Positions 49,301 through 63,096 of a stretch of DNA of 64,000 nt are shown piece by piece. This DNA is from Chrysoporthe austroafricana (taxonomy: Eukaryota; Ascomycota; Sordariomycetes; Diaporthales; Cryphonectriaceae). The notes beneath the pieces were generated by a model. The model did no database searches. It worked only from the letters and a program-made list of their open reading frames with translations, and was not told where the DNA came from. The stretch lies in NCBI GenBank assembly GCA_001051155.2, contig JYIP02000008.1, positions 1,612,001 to 1,676,000 of the forward strand, in the 5' to 3' direction. The first letter of the stretch is position 1; every line of letters starts with the position of its first letter. The position numbers and the translations under genes were made by a program.

Positions 49301-52300
49301 TTATATTTCCAAGTTCGATATAACCGTTATTAGAATTATTGTCGTAAATGCAATTAGCTACGGAAATCGATCTGATAATACGGCCTTATTAGTTATTATC
49401 GGATTGGAAGCATTCGTAAATCGAAATGCCGGGCTAGTAAATATATTTATGCTAGTAATTAAGCTATTCTTGAAACTTAAATCCTAAAAACTGGTAATTA
49501 ACCGGGGTTTTGTATTAAATTATATGCTTAATAAGAAGTTTTGCGAATTAGCAATTGCAGTAAATGCTATATTCGAGAAATTGCTTGAATTAAGAAAAGC
49601 ACAAATAGTAATAATCTTTATAATTTCGATAATTATAATAGCGTAAATAATAGCTACTAGAATGCAACGCATTTACTCTTTCTATATATTAGTAATATTT
49701 CTGGTTTAAGCAATACTATTAAATATAATTACGTAATTATATATCGAATAAAGCTAGCTTGCGCAGCGATTATTTTTGGTTAGCTTAATAAGCTAATGGA
49801 AATTCTATAGCTATTTATAAGGCCATTCGCGCATCCTTATTGGGCGCTTGAATAGGGATAATAAATTCAGCAATCTGGACTAATCCCGAGCAATTATCAA
49901 GCTCGAAAAAATAAACAATAAGGAAGAAATTTGAATCCGCGAATAATAAAATAGCTTTATACGCTTTATTACCAAATTTCTTAATCCTAAACTTATAGCT
50001 TAATAAGCAAATGCGAAAAAAATATAGGGTATCTTATTCGAACGATATTAATAACCTAGCTTCGAGCTGGAATGGAAGCTAGGATAAGCAAATGCATAAG
50101 ATCGAGCTTACTAAAGCCAATGCAATATGCTTATAAATAATCGTAATTCATTTCATTCTTAAACCGGCAAATAGGTTCGGGTATAAAGGCTAGAAAGTAT
50201 TATAGAAAACGATAAAGCGAAAGGGATACCAGATTTATTATGCTTTTGCTTAGAGAAAGTCAGGAACTAAATCCTTAAGACCAGTTTTTATTTTTCCAAA
50301 TTCCCGATTTCCTTTCCAAGCTTTCAAAAATATCTCTCTTTATACTTAGCACGCCGATCTATTTTTATAATACCAACTATTCTATTTCATAGCAAAATCG
50401 ATATAGGTTTTGCATATAAATACGATAATATATCTTTGGGAAATATATTCGATTCGAATTTTATACTGCTTATTATGCAGCCTAATTATATATTAAATTT
50501 AAGATTAGTAATTTTAATTCTTTTTATATCGGTATCGAATTTAATATCCTTTAGCCATTTCGAATGCTTATATTGCTATTTTGAAAGTATAGAAAGGGAA
50601 ATCTCCCGAATTAATTACTATAAGCGCCGGTTCGATAATATCGAATAGAAGATCTCGATCGAAAAGCGCTTAATAGCTATTGAAAGCGACTTAACCCAAA
50701 TAGAGAAAATACTTAGCCATTTTGCTATAGAATTGAAGAAATTCTCTAAAGAAATAATTGTACGGATTAGGCAAATAAAGGTTTTTCCAGATTAGAAAAA
50801 GCAAAGCTAGAAGCCGTTTTCTAAATTCTGGCATATATATTAATAAAAGTCATTTAGCCTGCTCGTACTAGTCGACTTTCTTTTATATTTTAGCTAATAA
50901 TAAATACGCTTTATAATACAAAATGAATATAAATAAGCCGTTTTTATTAATTCTTCTTATTTCATATATAAGGACGTATTTACTCGAAACCTATGCGAAA
51001 CTTTTCGAAAAGGAGAATAAGCAGTTTCGCTTTCGCAACCAGCAATTGCAATTGCAAATATGCAGCCTCGAAATTTATATTGCAATCGATCGCGAGCATA
51101 TACTTGCCATTACTGGGCAAGATAATTGCGCTAAGCTGAAATTCGAAAAGCGTAATCGGCTTGTAAGCGAAATAGCAAAAGCGATTATTTATTAATTTCG
51201 GTAATATAAGCAAGCTATTAGTTCGAAAGCGGACGAAAGCATTATAATTTATTATTTCCCGGAAAGTTTGCCGATTTAGACTATATAATTAAACAAGCTA
51301 ATACGGACTTATTGTAATACCGTTCAGCCGGGATAGCGGGTTATCTGATAGGCCAATTGAGTATTTGTTATTCGATAATATTCCGGGTATATAAGGCTCT
51401 ATTATAGCTTACGGGGCTTTTCCCCAATATAGCGTATTATAGCAATGCATGCGGAATTTATATACCGGCAGAAAATGCTAAGCGCGGCTTAAGGGCGGCT
51501 GCGATAATAAATCTGGAATCTATTTTGTCGTTTCCTGTTTCTAGGAAATAAATATCCGGGAACTAGATTCCCGGAAACCAGATTTTAATTCTAAAAAATA
51601 AGTTCTTAAGAAATAAGGCCTAGTTAGCTTCTGAATAGCTTAAGTCGTAAATAATCCAATATTTAAAAGGATGCAAAAATAATCTTGTCCGGCTGCTTAA
51701 TTTTATATCCTATAAGCTTTTTATTTAGCAATTCTATATCCCAAACCTTTTCAATTCTTATAAGTATTGTTTCAATATCTATTATATTTCTTTTTATCCG
51801 AATCGTTAATAATAAGCGTTTTATTCCGTATATTCGTATTATTATAGTTTACTTGAACTATTCCTTATATATTTTCGAAAGAATTACCGATTTAAATAGC
51901 AAAGTCCTGCGCTAATTCGGTAATTCAACCGCTTATAATAGCCTTTTTTTCGAAAATATAATGATTTCCATTATTTTTTAAATTAATTAGCATATTATCT
52001 TTTTCGCCCAATTATATAACGCTTAATTTAATAACCCTTTCGATATAATTCCTATTAACTTATTCGTTAGCAATAACGAGCCTTGCTATATTATACTTTC
52101 TTTATAGGATAATGCGAGTTACGAAATAATTAATGAAATTTTCAAAGAGCATATATAGCTAATACGGTTCGGAATATCCCGGCCGTAACCTTTCTTTCCG
52201 ATATTAGGACCAGTCGATAATAGCTCCCTTTTGCTATTTGCTGCGAATAGCAAGGAATTAATCTTTTCTTTCCTTTTATTAACTAGCAAAGAGCTAAATA

Positions 52301-55262
52301 AAGAAAGCTCAGAAAGCGAAAATTGGGTTCCTTTACTATTACCAATCTATTATACTAAGAAGCGCAAATTCGATAAGGAAAAAGGCTTAAAGGAAAACGA
52401 GCAAGTCCGCTTTTACCGTTCTGTACGATTAATAGAGAAATACTAAATTAATTTGAATATATTCTAGATTGTAGCTATTTCTTACTTATCAATCAAATAT
52501 AAATTCTAGTTCCTGGATTATTAAGATTCCTATCTTCCTTTCCTGGATAATAAAAGCTCCTGCTATTACTCTTTAATGCGGAATTGTCTATATATTCTAG
52601 CTTACTAACCCGATATGCTATATAGCTTCGCTTAAGAAATACCGGGAATTTTATAGCGGTTTTGGATAATTTGGGTACCGAAAATGCCGCTATATCCTTA
52701 AGCCGAAAAAATAATCGCACTAATATTATAGTAATAGTACCGGATTATTTCGTAAAAGCCCCCTTTCCTATAATAAAATAGTCTTTATTACGAACTCTTA
52801 TACCGTAAAGAAAAGATATTCTATTGCTAATTCGGCCTTTAAGGCTAGCTTTAAGCTCTAAAAGAGATCTTGCCGCAAGAATACTATCGAACGAAATATA
52901 TAGGATTTCCTGAAAAGATTCCGCTATAATAATATTTGTTTCAAATATGCTATCGTCCTAAAGCCCGGATCTTTAGCTGCAATCGAAAATGCTTGGCGAA
53001 AGCAATAAGAACGGTAATAGAAGGAATTGGTTCTGCGATAGAAAGCATACGGATAATATGCCGGATATGCTTAATCTATTGCTATATAAGGACGAAAGCG
53101 GCGCTTCCCGTAATGAAAGATTCGGTCCGTTATTGCAAGGCGCTATTATTTATAAATTTCGACTATTAGTCGGGATTTGGTTCTTATTAACGGGACTATC
53201 GTTTATCGAAAAGTTATTTTTCCTGGGTTTATTATTTTCGGCAAAAGCGCCGAATTTAATGCTGCCGAAAAAAGCTATAACCAAATCCTACTGGATAAAG
53301 GTTATAGAAAGGCAAAGGCGCTTTCTTGCTTCCGCTAAAATAAGCAGGAAAAGCTAGGAGCGAAAATAATTGAATGAGTTAATGAAAAGCTGTTTATATT
53401 ATCGCGAAAGCGATATTTTGTCTAGGGGAAGCGATTCATTACTAGCCGGCAGTACTGGGTCTTGCGTTTCCGAAAGACAGGCTTGCAGCTTTTGCGAATT
53501 AAAACCGAATGCTCGTACCGACTGGATAAATCTAATTACGCAATTATCGTCTATATTTAAATTTATAGGCTTTTCGCTATACTCGCATTTCGGAAAGAAA
53601 TATAATAGCCTTAAGTAATACTGTATTGCCGCAAGAAAAAGCTAAATATATGCGAGATAAAACGTAGCCGGCCAGTACTAGGCTTTACGGAAATGCGCCT
53701 TTTCGTACTCGACTAAATATCGTTCCGGAAATTCCCAAAATAGCCGGCAAGTCTTAAATACCGATCGTTATCGAATCTGTTAATAATATATTCTCTAATA
53801 ATACTAATACTAATAATTAACTATTTCATATTCTTATAAAATATTCGAATTGTTAGTATAATATTCTAATCGAATATTTTGCGCAAGATCTAATAGCAAA
53901 AAGATTAATATGCAATTTGCTAGAATAATAGCTTCGAATGCATAAATTGCTCGATAATTATAATATTAATAATGCTAGCTATAGGAATACGGAATTCCAA
54001 ATAGCGCATAATTATAATATCCATTGCATTTTGCATTATAGAATTATCGAAAGTAATCAAATCCCAAATATCTCTAATATATTATAAATACCGCAATATC
54101 TTATCCAATATATGCAAGGCAATATGCCTTTTAATATTACTAAGCTGCAAGCTATTCCAGAAGTCTAGGAAAGGATATAGCTAGTTAAGCTTCTGGAAAA
54201 GTTCGGCCCGGAACTTAATAGCTTATAATGCGACTTGTTTGCTCTTATTCAATCTTAACTTTCATTCATTCGCATAATCTAACTAGCCAGACTTTTAATA
54301 TATACGTATCTTTCGAAAAATATTTTTATCTAATAACGGAATCTAATAAAAATACTAGTTTATTTCTTTGCGTACTGCAAAGATCTGGAATAGATTGCTT
54401 TTATTAGAAATATAAAATAATTTTATTATCTATTAAGTATCGAGACTTATTTCTTGCAAAGCTGCTTTATATCTCTGCTTCCTATAAAGATATCGTAGCT
54501 TATCTTGCGGAAATATATATAAATACGGTTTTTCAGGGCAAGCAAGATCGTTAATCGTAATTCCGGAATTTTCCAGGATTAGATATAGCTTATCTAGCGA
54601 AATAACTACCGGAATCTGATTTTCCCGCTTGTCAAGTTTATATACAACCTTGAAAACCCGCTTAAGCCTTTCCGTAGCAGTATTATTTCTTTTACAACTA
54701 AAGCTAAAAATTAAATCTTATAGCTAGATAAGATAAGTCCTAATTTTGAATTCTTCTATATCGACCCGATTATATATAATAAGAAAACGAATTGATAGAT
54801 TTATAAGGCTGTTTGAATTTAAATACTTGGGATGCTTTTCGAAAACCCGGCTGCCATTTTCAGGATTAAATAAATGCCGAAAAAATACCGGAATTATATT
54901 ATGCAAATATCTATTTGCGAATCTCTTTTGCTAGATTATATGCGGTAATACGTTTATTAACTAGCAGCAGCATTTATATTACAAATCCTTACAAGCTGCT
55001 CTTTTTTTCTACTGCTCTATTTAGTCTTTAGCTATATTTAAACCTTTTCAACCTCGATAAGTTATTTTCTTTTCAATCGTAATATCTCTTACCTTTATAG
55101 CTATATAAACCTCTTTTCCTCTTTTCTATTAATAACTGCTTATTCTGCTTAATAATCTTATAATTTTAAAGCAGTTTATAACGAAAATTAGCTATTTCCA
55201 GGGAAAAAAAGCGAATCGGTATATATAATATTAAAAATATAAAAAATCAAATTGCAATCCTA
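46319..55262. other. About 9 kb of AT-rich, RIP-like sequence, elements not identified
   Basis: Stops occur in every frame, mostly TAA and TAG. Short open readings suggest former coding sequence: 46,648-46,869 plus, 50,923-51,195 plus (KLFEKENKQFRFRNQQLQLQ, coiled-coil-like), 52,989-53,618 plus (with CSFCELK) and 54,400-54,906 minus. None gives a domain I can name. No LTR pair or terminal inverted repeat was found by eye. Confidence 0.4.
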
Positions 55263-55271
55263 AACTATATA

Positions 55272-55362
55272 TAGCTATACCGGGATTCGAACCTAGGACC
55301 TTTTAATAGCAATCAAATAATTAAACGCTTTACTATTAAATTACGTAATCGGTTATAATTTC
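55272..55362 (-). pseudogene. tRNA-like relic with Pol III box motifs
   Basis: On the minus strand AGGTTCGAATCCC matches a B box, and AATTTAATAGTAAAGCG resembles a degenerate D-arm/A-box. TTTAAT and ATTAAA flank a 12-nt loop in the anticodon-arm position. The T stem is CTAGG/CCCGG; restoring it needs one C-to-T and one G-to-A reversal, the RIP signature. The acceptor stem does not pair well, so I call it a decayed tRNA or tRNA-derived repeat and do not give an isotype. Confidence 0.5.
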
Positions 55363-55399
55363 GGATAACGGTTTTAATTAGTTAACCGCAAATAGCATT

Positions 55400-55862
55400 T
55401 ATTAACTATAATAGCAACTAAAGCGTAAAAAAGCTAAAGGGCTTAAAATCTGGAAAGCAGCGGTATAAGATTATATCCTTACCTTTTATATATCTTAATT
55501 GCAATAACCTCAAGCTTAAAAGTATTATTGCTATAAGTCGCTTTGATTATATCGTAAATATTGCTAGTCGGGTACTTTTCGATATATTCGATAAAGTATT
55601 CGATTTTTCTAATTACTTTATTAACTATATATAGAGTTTGCGTAAATTGGAAGCTGATTTATACGGCAATATCGCAATATCAGAAACAGGAATAAATCTT
55701 CAGAGATTTTAAGAATAATGCTAACTGGAATTTCAAGAAAACTAATAACAATAATTTATTCTTAATACTTCTCTCCTTTCAAAACCTTTTACCTGAATGC
55801 CTGCCCTTAAGATAGCCATATAATATTACGATTAGCATTGCTAAATATTAAAACTCGTAAAA
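55400..55862. other. AT-rich segment between the tRNA-like relic and the kinase relic
   Basis: Short open pieces on the plus strand (for example DIFDKVFDFSNYFINYI near 55,575-55,630) hint at old coding sequence, but nothing is recognisable. Confidence 0.3.
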
Positions 55863-57600
55863 CTATTTTATATTAGATATCGCTTTATCAAATTCGCTAA
55901 TAATAGCATTATATAAGGGCTTTAGCTTTTCTAGCATGCCAATAAACAAAATATTTTCGGGCAATAAAGGAAATAGCGTCCGATAGAACCCAATATACAA
56001 AGGCTTAATATATGCAAAGAATAGCGGAAACTGGGCTAAAATCTTTTCGAAAGGGCTAGTATGCATTAATCCGTACTTATTTCAAATAATTTGAGAGAAA
56101 GTGCCCGTATACTATTGCGTTAAGATATTACTAGATATATATAGTTTCGACTTAAGATTGCAAAAGAATCCTCGCTCCCAAGCTTTTCTCGTACAGATCC
56201 AAAAGAAAATATAGAAAAAGGATTCTAAATCGTATCGGAAAGTATATATATTTTTCCGTAAGATTTCGATAGCTATAAACTCTATTATACCGGTCAAATA
56301 GCATATACTTGATTTGCCGCTATTTCCTTACTTAGCCAGATCAAAATCGATTAGCATTCCGGCAAATCCATTAGTAATGCATAAATCTGTAATAATAATA
56401 TTATTTTCCGAAATATCTTTATATAGAATCCTGCCAACCAAATATAAAGAGCAATAGGCTTTAATAGCGTTTCGGAAGGCAATAAGTAGCTTAGATAAAG
56501 TAATGAAGCTATTAAAGGCTTGCCCTGAAAGAGAGATAGCAAGGCAGCTAAACTGGCAATTATCGTATGTTTCAGAGTTCGGCTTATATAGATTATTTAC
56601 GGAAGCGGAATTTAGCTCGTAACGAAGCCCCGAAGCCTGGCTATTATTCTTTTGCCTCTTGAATGCAATTATGCTATTATTATTGGTAAATGCTCGCTTT
56701 TATAACCGGCTTCGTACTAAAGACTTAAGCAAGCTGTTCGATTTACTATATAGCTTGGCATTGCTAACCGGTAAGAGCTGGAGCGATTGCAAAGGGAAAG
56801 AACGGGAGTTCTCGCTATCAAGTTCGTTACGGATAGTTTACGGATAAGCAAAAGTTAAACCGCTATAGAAATTAGCAATGCTTATAATATTCTAGTATCC
56901 AATAAACCGCGCGATGCCCTTAACGCCTTTATTATAGGCAAGTTTCAGATAGTCCGTTTCGGGAGGCTGTTTGTCCGAGGTCCAAGAGAACTTTATAATA
57001 TTATTGTAATCGGTTATCTGGAAAACAGTTATATTATAACAAATTACCGCTCTTTGCTTGATAAACGGCTCCGGTTCAAGCTATAGCTTCTTCTTTTTGC
57101 CGTTTATATCTTATTTAAAAGTAATCGTATATTTAGTATTTCTATAATTGATAAAAGTATTAAAGCCGAGCTTTTTATCGCTTATATATGCATATTTAGC
57201 TAGAGAAATAATAAATTTTTCGAGCTTTTCGTAAATGTCGAATTTGCCGGAACTATAAAAGCCGGATCTATCAAAAATCCAGAGCTCTATAGTAATACTA
57301 TAGAAGAAGAATTTATATGCAAACCGACAAGTCGGTTAGCTCGTAAATAGATTACGTATATAGCGGGAAAGCTGCAATAATAGCTCTTTAAGCTTTTAAT
57401 ATAATTGCTTATATTTCCCGATAATATATATATTTTTCCAGTTATGCTTCTTAATCTTAATATGCTTAGTTTTAATAAAGATATCGAGCTGCCGTTTATA
57501 TTTGCTATTTGTTATACTGCTAGTATTTTTAATACTATAGTAAGTATTTGGTATATCGAAAAAGAAATCGTTCTAAAACTAAAGCAGCTATATACAAATG
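55863..57600 (-). pseudogene. Decayed FunK1-type fungal protein kinase
   Basis: On the minus strand the conserved blocks of the fungal FunK1 kinase family appear in order: PTCRFAYKFFFY and LWIFDRSGFYSSGKFDIYEK (about 57,360-57,230), FSWTSDKQP (about 56,980), then the catalytic part GRILYKDISENNIIITD (about 56,440-56,390), where the family has HRDISxxNIxI, GMLIDFDLAK (about 56,360-56,330), and TGIIEFIAIEIL with YTFRYDLESFFYIFFW (56,297-56,200). The catalytic Asp and Asn remain, but the His is Tyr and the Arg is Lys; stops interrupt the frame. The C-terminus ends at 55,863. The family's substrates are unknown. It is commonly expanded in fungi; this copy has no function left. Confidence 0.78.
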
Positions 57601-59888
57601 CTATTTTATATTAAGAGATCGGGGAAGTTAATTTATCGCCTATCGATATAATTTGACTTAACTGACTTATAAATATTTTTGTACTGCTAAGTTTATAATT
57701 GCCCTTCAAAATATTTCCTAAAAAAGCCGTTTACGTTTCGGTAAATATAACCTTTGATTTTATATAGCAAGGCTTAGTTTAGTATCCTTTTAGTTTGCTT
57801 TTCTCTAGCTTGCAATAATGCTATAGAACGGGTAATTAGTATAATATTGAAAAAAAGCAAGGCTATTTGAGGAGGAATGCATTCGAAAGCAGAAGCGACT
57901 GGAAGCGTAATTGATATAGCGATAGCATTATAAACTTAATCCCAGATAAGCGCTTTGTTAGGATTAATATCGAATGCTGCTTTAAGCAAAGGCTGAATGC
58001 AACCGAAATCGAAGCTATTAGAAATAATAGCGGAATTAAATGCTATAAAAGCTTTATTATTGCTATTATAGCCAGTCTTATAATGCGAGCGAGTTCGTAA
58101 ATAGATATATAGGTTAACAAAAAGATTCTTAAGGTTTGTACGATAGTCAGAGAATGCCTTAAAGAAATAAAGCTATGCTATTTACTTTTTGAGCTAAGAT
58201 ATTCTAATACGGCCGGAATGCAATTAACGCTTACGCTTTCGCAAATCGAATTGAATGAAATGCGAAATATACCGAAATATTCCGCAAAAGCATTTTCCTC
58301 TTAATCTATTATAATAAATAGCAGGATATAGTATAAACCGAAAGTAAATAGAAAATAAATGCTTATGCCGAAATGCGAGTATTTCTACCTTATTATAGCT
58401 GCGAAAAATATCTTTATATAAGCCAACCTTGCTAGCTTATATACTAACCCGGATAAGTATGTTTCAATATGCATATATATTTTCTGCTAATTATTAATAT
58501 ATCCGGACTTGCTCGATTTCGGAAAGGATAATGTAAATTGGCTTAATGCGATACAAATCTACTTTTCGTTTAATTCTATTATCCGATTTTTCGCTAGCAA
58601 AGCAGTAGATATATAGAACGTAATATCTGAAAGGGTAAATTATATTGAAATTATCAGATATATTATTATTCTGGACTATATGCTGCTTAAGAAAATACTA
58701 TTAATATTAGTAATTCTGTATATTATAAAGGGAATATTGCGCTTTATTATATTTATTGCTTAGCTCGGTTCTTTCCGAATATCGAATAAATAGGAACTCA
58801 TTCGAGAGCTACAAATTTTTATCGATTATACCTATATATATAACAAGTCTGAAAGCGTCCTCAATCGCCTTTCGGAATGCTTCCTCAATTCTCTATTTGG
58901 ACCTATTCCCGGATTCGCCCCTTTATCGATAAAGCGAGATCAAAAGCATAGGGCGCAAAGGTCCGATAGGGGTATGGCGTTCAGCAAGGTATAGAAGAAC
59001 AGGAAATAAAAGCAAGGCATAGCAAAGCAAATAACTATAAGAAAAGGCTTAGCATGCTAATAACGGAACTTTGCACTTAGCATTTATATTTAGAATAGCT
59101 TATAGGAAGAAAGCGATACAAAAAGAGTAACCGAAATATTAGACCTTTCTAAAGCTGCGATTTAGTCGTATAGCAGGGAATTTGAAAACGGAATGCAAGA
59201 TTTATTTTCTCAAATCCGCTTTCCCGGAACCGAATAATATAATCTTAATCAATACCCCTTTATAACTATAAGTCGAAACCAATAATGCATAAGCTTCTTA
59301 GCAAATCAGCTAATCTTATTATACAAAAATGGACTATAGCAATACTATCTTTCAAGCTAATAATATATTTGCTTATTATAATATTGCAATTGCTAGAGCA
59401 TTTTAAAATATCCTGGCTAGCATTTTTATATTGCCGGGGACTTTTATTTCGCTCTAAGGATTAAAGGCTTTCTTTCAATATATTCTATTTTTGTTTATTG
59501 CCGTTTTATTCTGCTATTATAGAATTATTGGAACTGGGTTGCTCTAATTCAAATTCCAGAAAAATCATTACTGGGTTTTATCTTATTTATTTCTGTAAGA
59601 ATTTTCGTCTAATTTCTATCTTTTCTATTAATATACTATTTAAGCCTAGAACCCTAAATGCCTTTAGCAGGCTAATATCTATCCTTGTAAATATTTATAT
59701 TGCTAAAAGTAATAAATAGTCTCTTATAGCTTGGGTTTTACTAAGCATTATATTAGTATTTTTTAGCTTTATAAGCATTATATCTTATATTTGTAAATGG
59801 AAACTATATTTATTTTAACGCTAATTAGAAAGATCTGTCAAGCGCTAAATACGGTTAAATGGCTTATCTTATAAGGAAAAGCGTTATA
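57601..59888. other. AT-rich sequence, no feature recognised
   Basis: RIP-like composition throughout. A slightly more GC-rich patch lies at about 58,860-58,990 with open readings on both strands, but no family is evident. The left edge may hold the degraded N-terminus of the kinase. Confidence 0.35.
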
Positions 59889-60262
59889 TCCTTAAGGGCG
59901 TATTTGCTGCTAAACTTAAAAGCGTATTTGCTAGTAAACTTAAAGGCGTATTTGCTGCTAAACTTAAAGGCGTATTTATTAATGGACTTAAAAGCGTATT
60001 TGCTATTAAACCTATTTATTATTAAACCTTATAGTATGTCTGCTATCAAATATTAAGCGGTATTTGCTATAAAATACTCTATTACTAAATATTAACTTAT
60101 ATTTGCTATTAGACTTAAAGACAGATTTATTATTAGAACTATTCTGCTATTAAAGAAATTATTGGTTCTAATAGTAAATATACTTATAAGCCTGATAGCA
60201 AATATACTTGCAAGCCTAATAGCAAATATACCTTTAAGTTTAGCAGCAAATATACCCTTATA
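59889..60262. repeat. 24-bp minisatellite in opposed orientations
   Basis: Left arm (about 59,889-60,130): tandem units near AAAGGCGTATTTGCTGCTAA (24-bp period), best kept in the first five. Right arm (about 60,150-60,262): units of the same period in reverse complement (AGCAAATATACCTTTAAGTT). The two arms could pair as a large cruciform or hairpin. Translated on the plus strand the arms give eight-residue hydrophobic repeats (KAYLLLNL on the left, SLIANIPL on the right), a by-product of the period. Confidence 0.85.
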
Positions 60263-63096
60263 TATGAATTCCTATTATTCTAAGGTTTTACCCCTTTCAA
60301 AATTAAACGATATTCTATATTACAAAATTAATTACTTCTTATTTCCATTTCTTTCAAGATTACAAAATTCTATCGATAGCAAGCAAAAATGCTATTCGTT
60401 TCCCGTATACATTACTCAATAAATGAATAAACTATTTCTTAAACTTCCTAATCCAACTTGTATATACGATACCAAATATCGTACTTATATAAGGTAATAA
60501 TATGCTTTGAATCGTAAAGAAATTGTTCCAGATTATATATATTAGCAAGCTAGTTAGTATTGAAATACTGGTTAGTATAAACTAATATAACAAAACAAAT
60601 CTGTCAATATTGCTTTAAGCAGCTAAGAAATCGTGCAAATCCCTATTTAGAATAGTATTAGCAAAATAATATTTATAATTCGTATATTATGCGGTAAGGC
60701 TTTTCAAAAAGCAGATTAGTATTAGAAAACTCTATAATGCATTATATATTTAGCAAAGGCAAAAGCAAAGAAAAAGCCAAATATGCGATATTTATTATCT
60801 TAAATATATTTAGATATGCTGCAAGGAAACCCGGGATCGGAAATCGGAAATCGGAAAATAGAAACTAAACCCGAATTTAATATTCTAGAAATATATATTT
60901 TTATCCTTTACCCCGCTGCTTTCCCGCTATCCCTTATTGCTTGCTTAGCCTTTAACGCTTTGCGAAAGCAAGCCCAATATACGATATATTCCTATCCAAG
61001 CCGCAATTTTCTACCCCGCATTCTGCTTTATAAGCAAGCAAGAGCTAAATATACGAGATATTCCTGGAATCTTATACAATATCGAAAAATATCTCTCTAT
61101 TATTATTCCTAGCGCTTATATAAAGATATATCTCTAATCGACTTAATAATGCTTGCATAATTTGTATTTTATATATCTTGCTGCTATTAAGAGAATAATA
61201 AGTATTACCGGCAGCAATATATAGCGCTATATTGCTAAAGCTATTATGCCTTAAAATATTGATTCCAGTACAAATAAGTTCTTGAATAAACTTTATCTTA
61301 TCGTTACGAAAATCATTAAGTAATATATATAGGATATGAAAGAATGGTAAACTTTCGGCAATATCTATACGGGAAAAGCTATTTTCAATTGCAATATAAT
61401 TATCGCTATTGGAAATCTAGGATTCTAAGGAATTAACCAGAGTTAAATCCTGAAAAGCGGGCGTAAGCGGGGCTATCTTTCTAATTAGCTAGGCAAATAA
61501 ATATAGAAATTAACCTATTATTTCAGATAACCTATCCTAGCAGCTTATATACTTGGTACGCTTTCTAGATTTCTTATATCCGGTTTCCCAATTTTGGAAT
61601 TAACAAAAATAAATCAGTCCAATATTCGCTTCGATATAATAATTAGATTTGTCTATCTCGTATTTTACCTTTATAAATCGTAATATGCTATATGCATTCA
61701 AAATAATATAATAGCTAAGCTTATAATAACTAAGAATTTGCAGCATTCTATTATTAGAATATAAGGAATTCTATTAGTATTTTACGAATTATTTAGCAAG
61801 TTTGCTATTCCTCTTATTAGTATGCGGTAAATTCTGTACCGCAATATACGAGATTCAGCTATATTGCGTAAAGCATTGCAATATTTTGGCCGATTATGCT
61901 TTATACTTACGAAAAACCGTTCAGACTATAAAGGCCGGTATATTCGATAATATATTAGTTTATATATTCGATAGTAATTATGCAAAGCTTGCCGAAATTG
62001 CAAATCGCTTATATGCTTTAATGCTTATTCCTATAAGCATAGCGATAATATTTCTAGAGGAAGAGTTTAATATAATAAATAAGATCTTTTGTCTGCTTGC
62101 TATTTGGGTTGGATTTATAGCCGGTCAGGATATTAAATACCGCCTTTTGATCTGTATCGCTCGCTCGAGCAAGCCGATATATTCCGACGCCTTAGATTTC
62201 CGGATAACGGCTTAGCTTCGAGCTGGCAATCCGGATCTCATTGCTCGCTTTGCGAAAGCAATCTGGAAATTATGCTTTGCAAGTCTGGCTTCAATATACG
62301 GTTCGCTTAATTATTAAGCAATATATTACTAAGCTATAGCTATATCGCAATATATAATAGCTATACGGGCTTTACTGGATAGTCTTTAATTTACTTGAAT
62401 CTTTCAGATTATTTGCTATTATTTTTCAAATAATATTACTAGGGCTCTAAATAAAGTATAAGTAATACGATCGTTTCCTATACTTTAGCTAAAAGAGCAA
62501 ATACGGAAGTTATACTAGATTAACGATTTTGCTATCCATTTATTTCGTCTTATCGCGTCTATTTTGCATTTGAATAAATATCTTGCCGGAATAAAGAGTA
62601 AGTAATAACTAGAAGATTGCTATCTGGATATTAATATAAAGAAAATTTCTTATCCGATAATGTTTTCGACAAATTATATAGCAATTAAACGGTTATCGCT
62701 AAGCAATAAATTGCTATGCATATCCGAAACGAATATAACTCGCTAATAAGCAAAGTATATATGCAGCTTATAATAATATACTGACGAATTATAGCCGAAG
62801 TCGGCCGTACAAGCCAGGCTTTCAGTTTATTATATTTCGTATACCTCTTATAACCCTTATGCTTTACCTTTCCTTGCGAATACCGAATTTGCGAAAAATG
62901 CATTTAACTATATAGCTATTACGAAAGTAATACTAACTTCTAGCTACCCGCTTGCCTTTTCTATAGGAAAGTAAATAGCATTTTGCTAAAAGTAAAGCCT
63001 CGATTAACTGGCATACGTATCCTTGTACTGGACAATCAAATTAAGGATAGAAAAAAGATAGCTAAAGCTTTAAAGATATTAAGTAATAAGCTGCAA
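60263..63096. other. AT-rich RIP-like sequence with scattered open frames, unassigned
   Basis: Plus-strand readings at 60,816-61,112 and 61,802-62,215 are the longest open pieces; the second continues across stops to about 62,450 (ARFAKAIWKLCF). They may belong to one decayed gene in changing frames, but I recognise no domain. The stretch ends at the LTR of element B. Confidence 0.4.
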
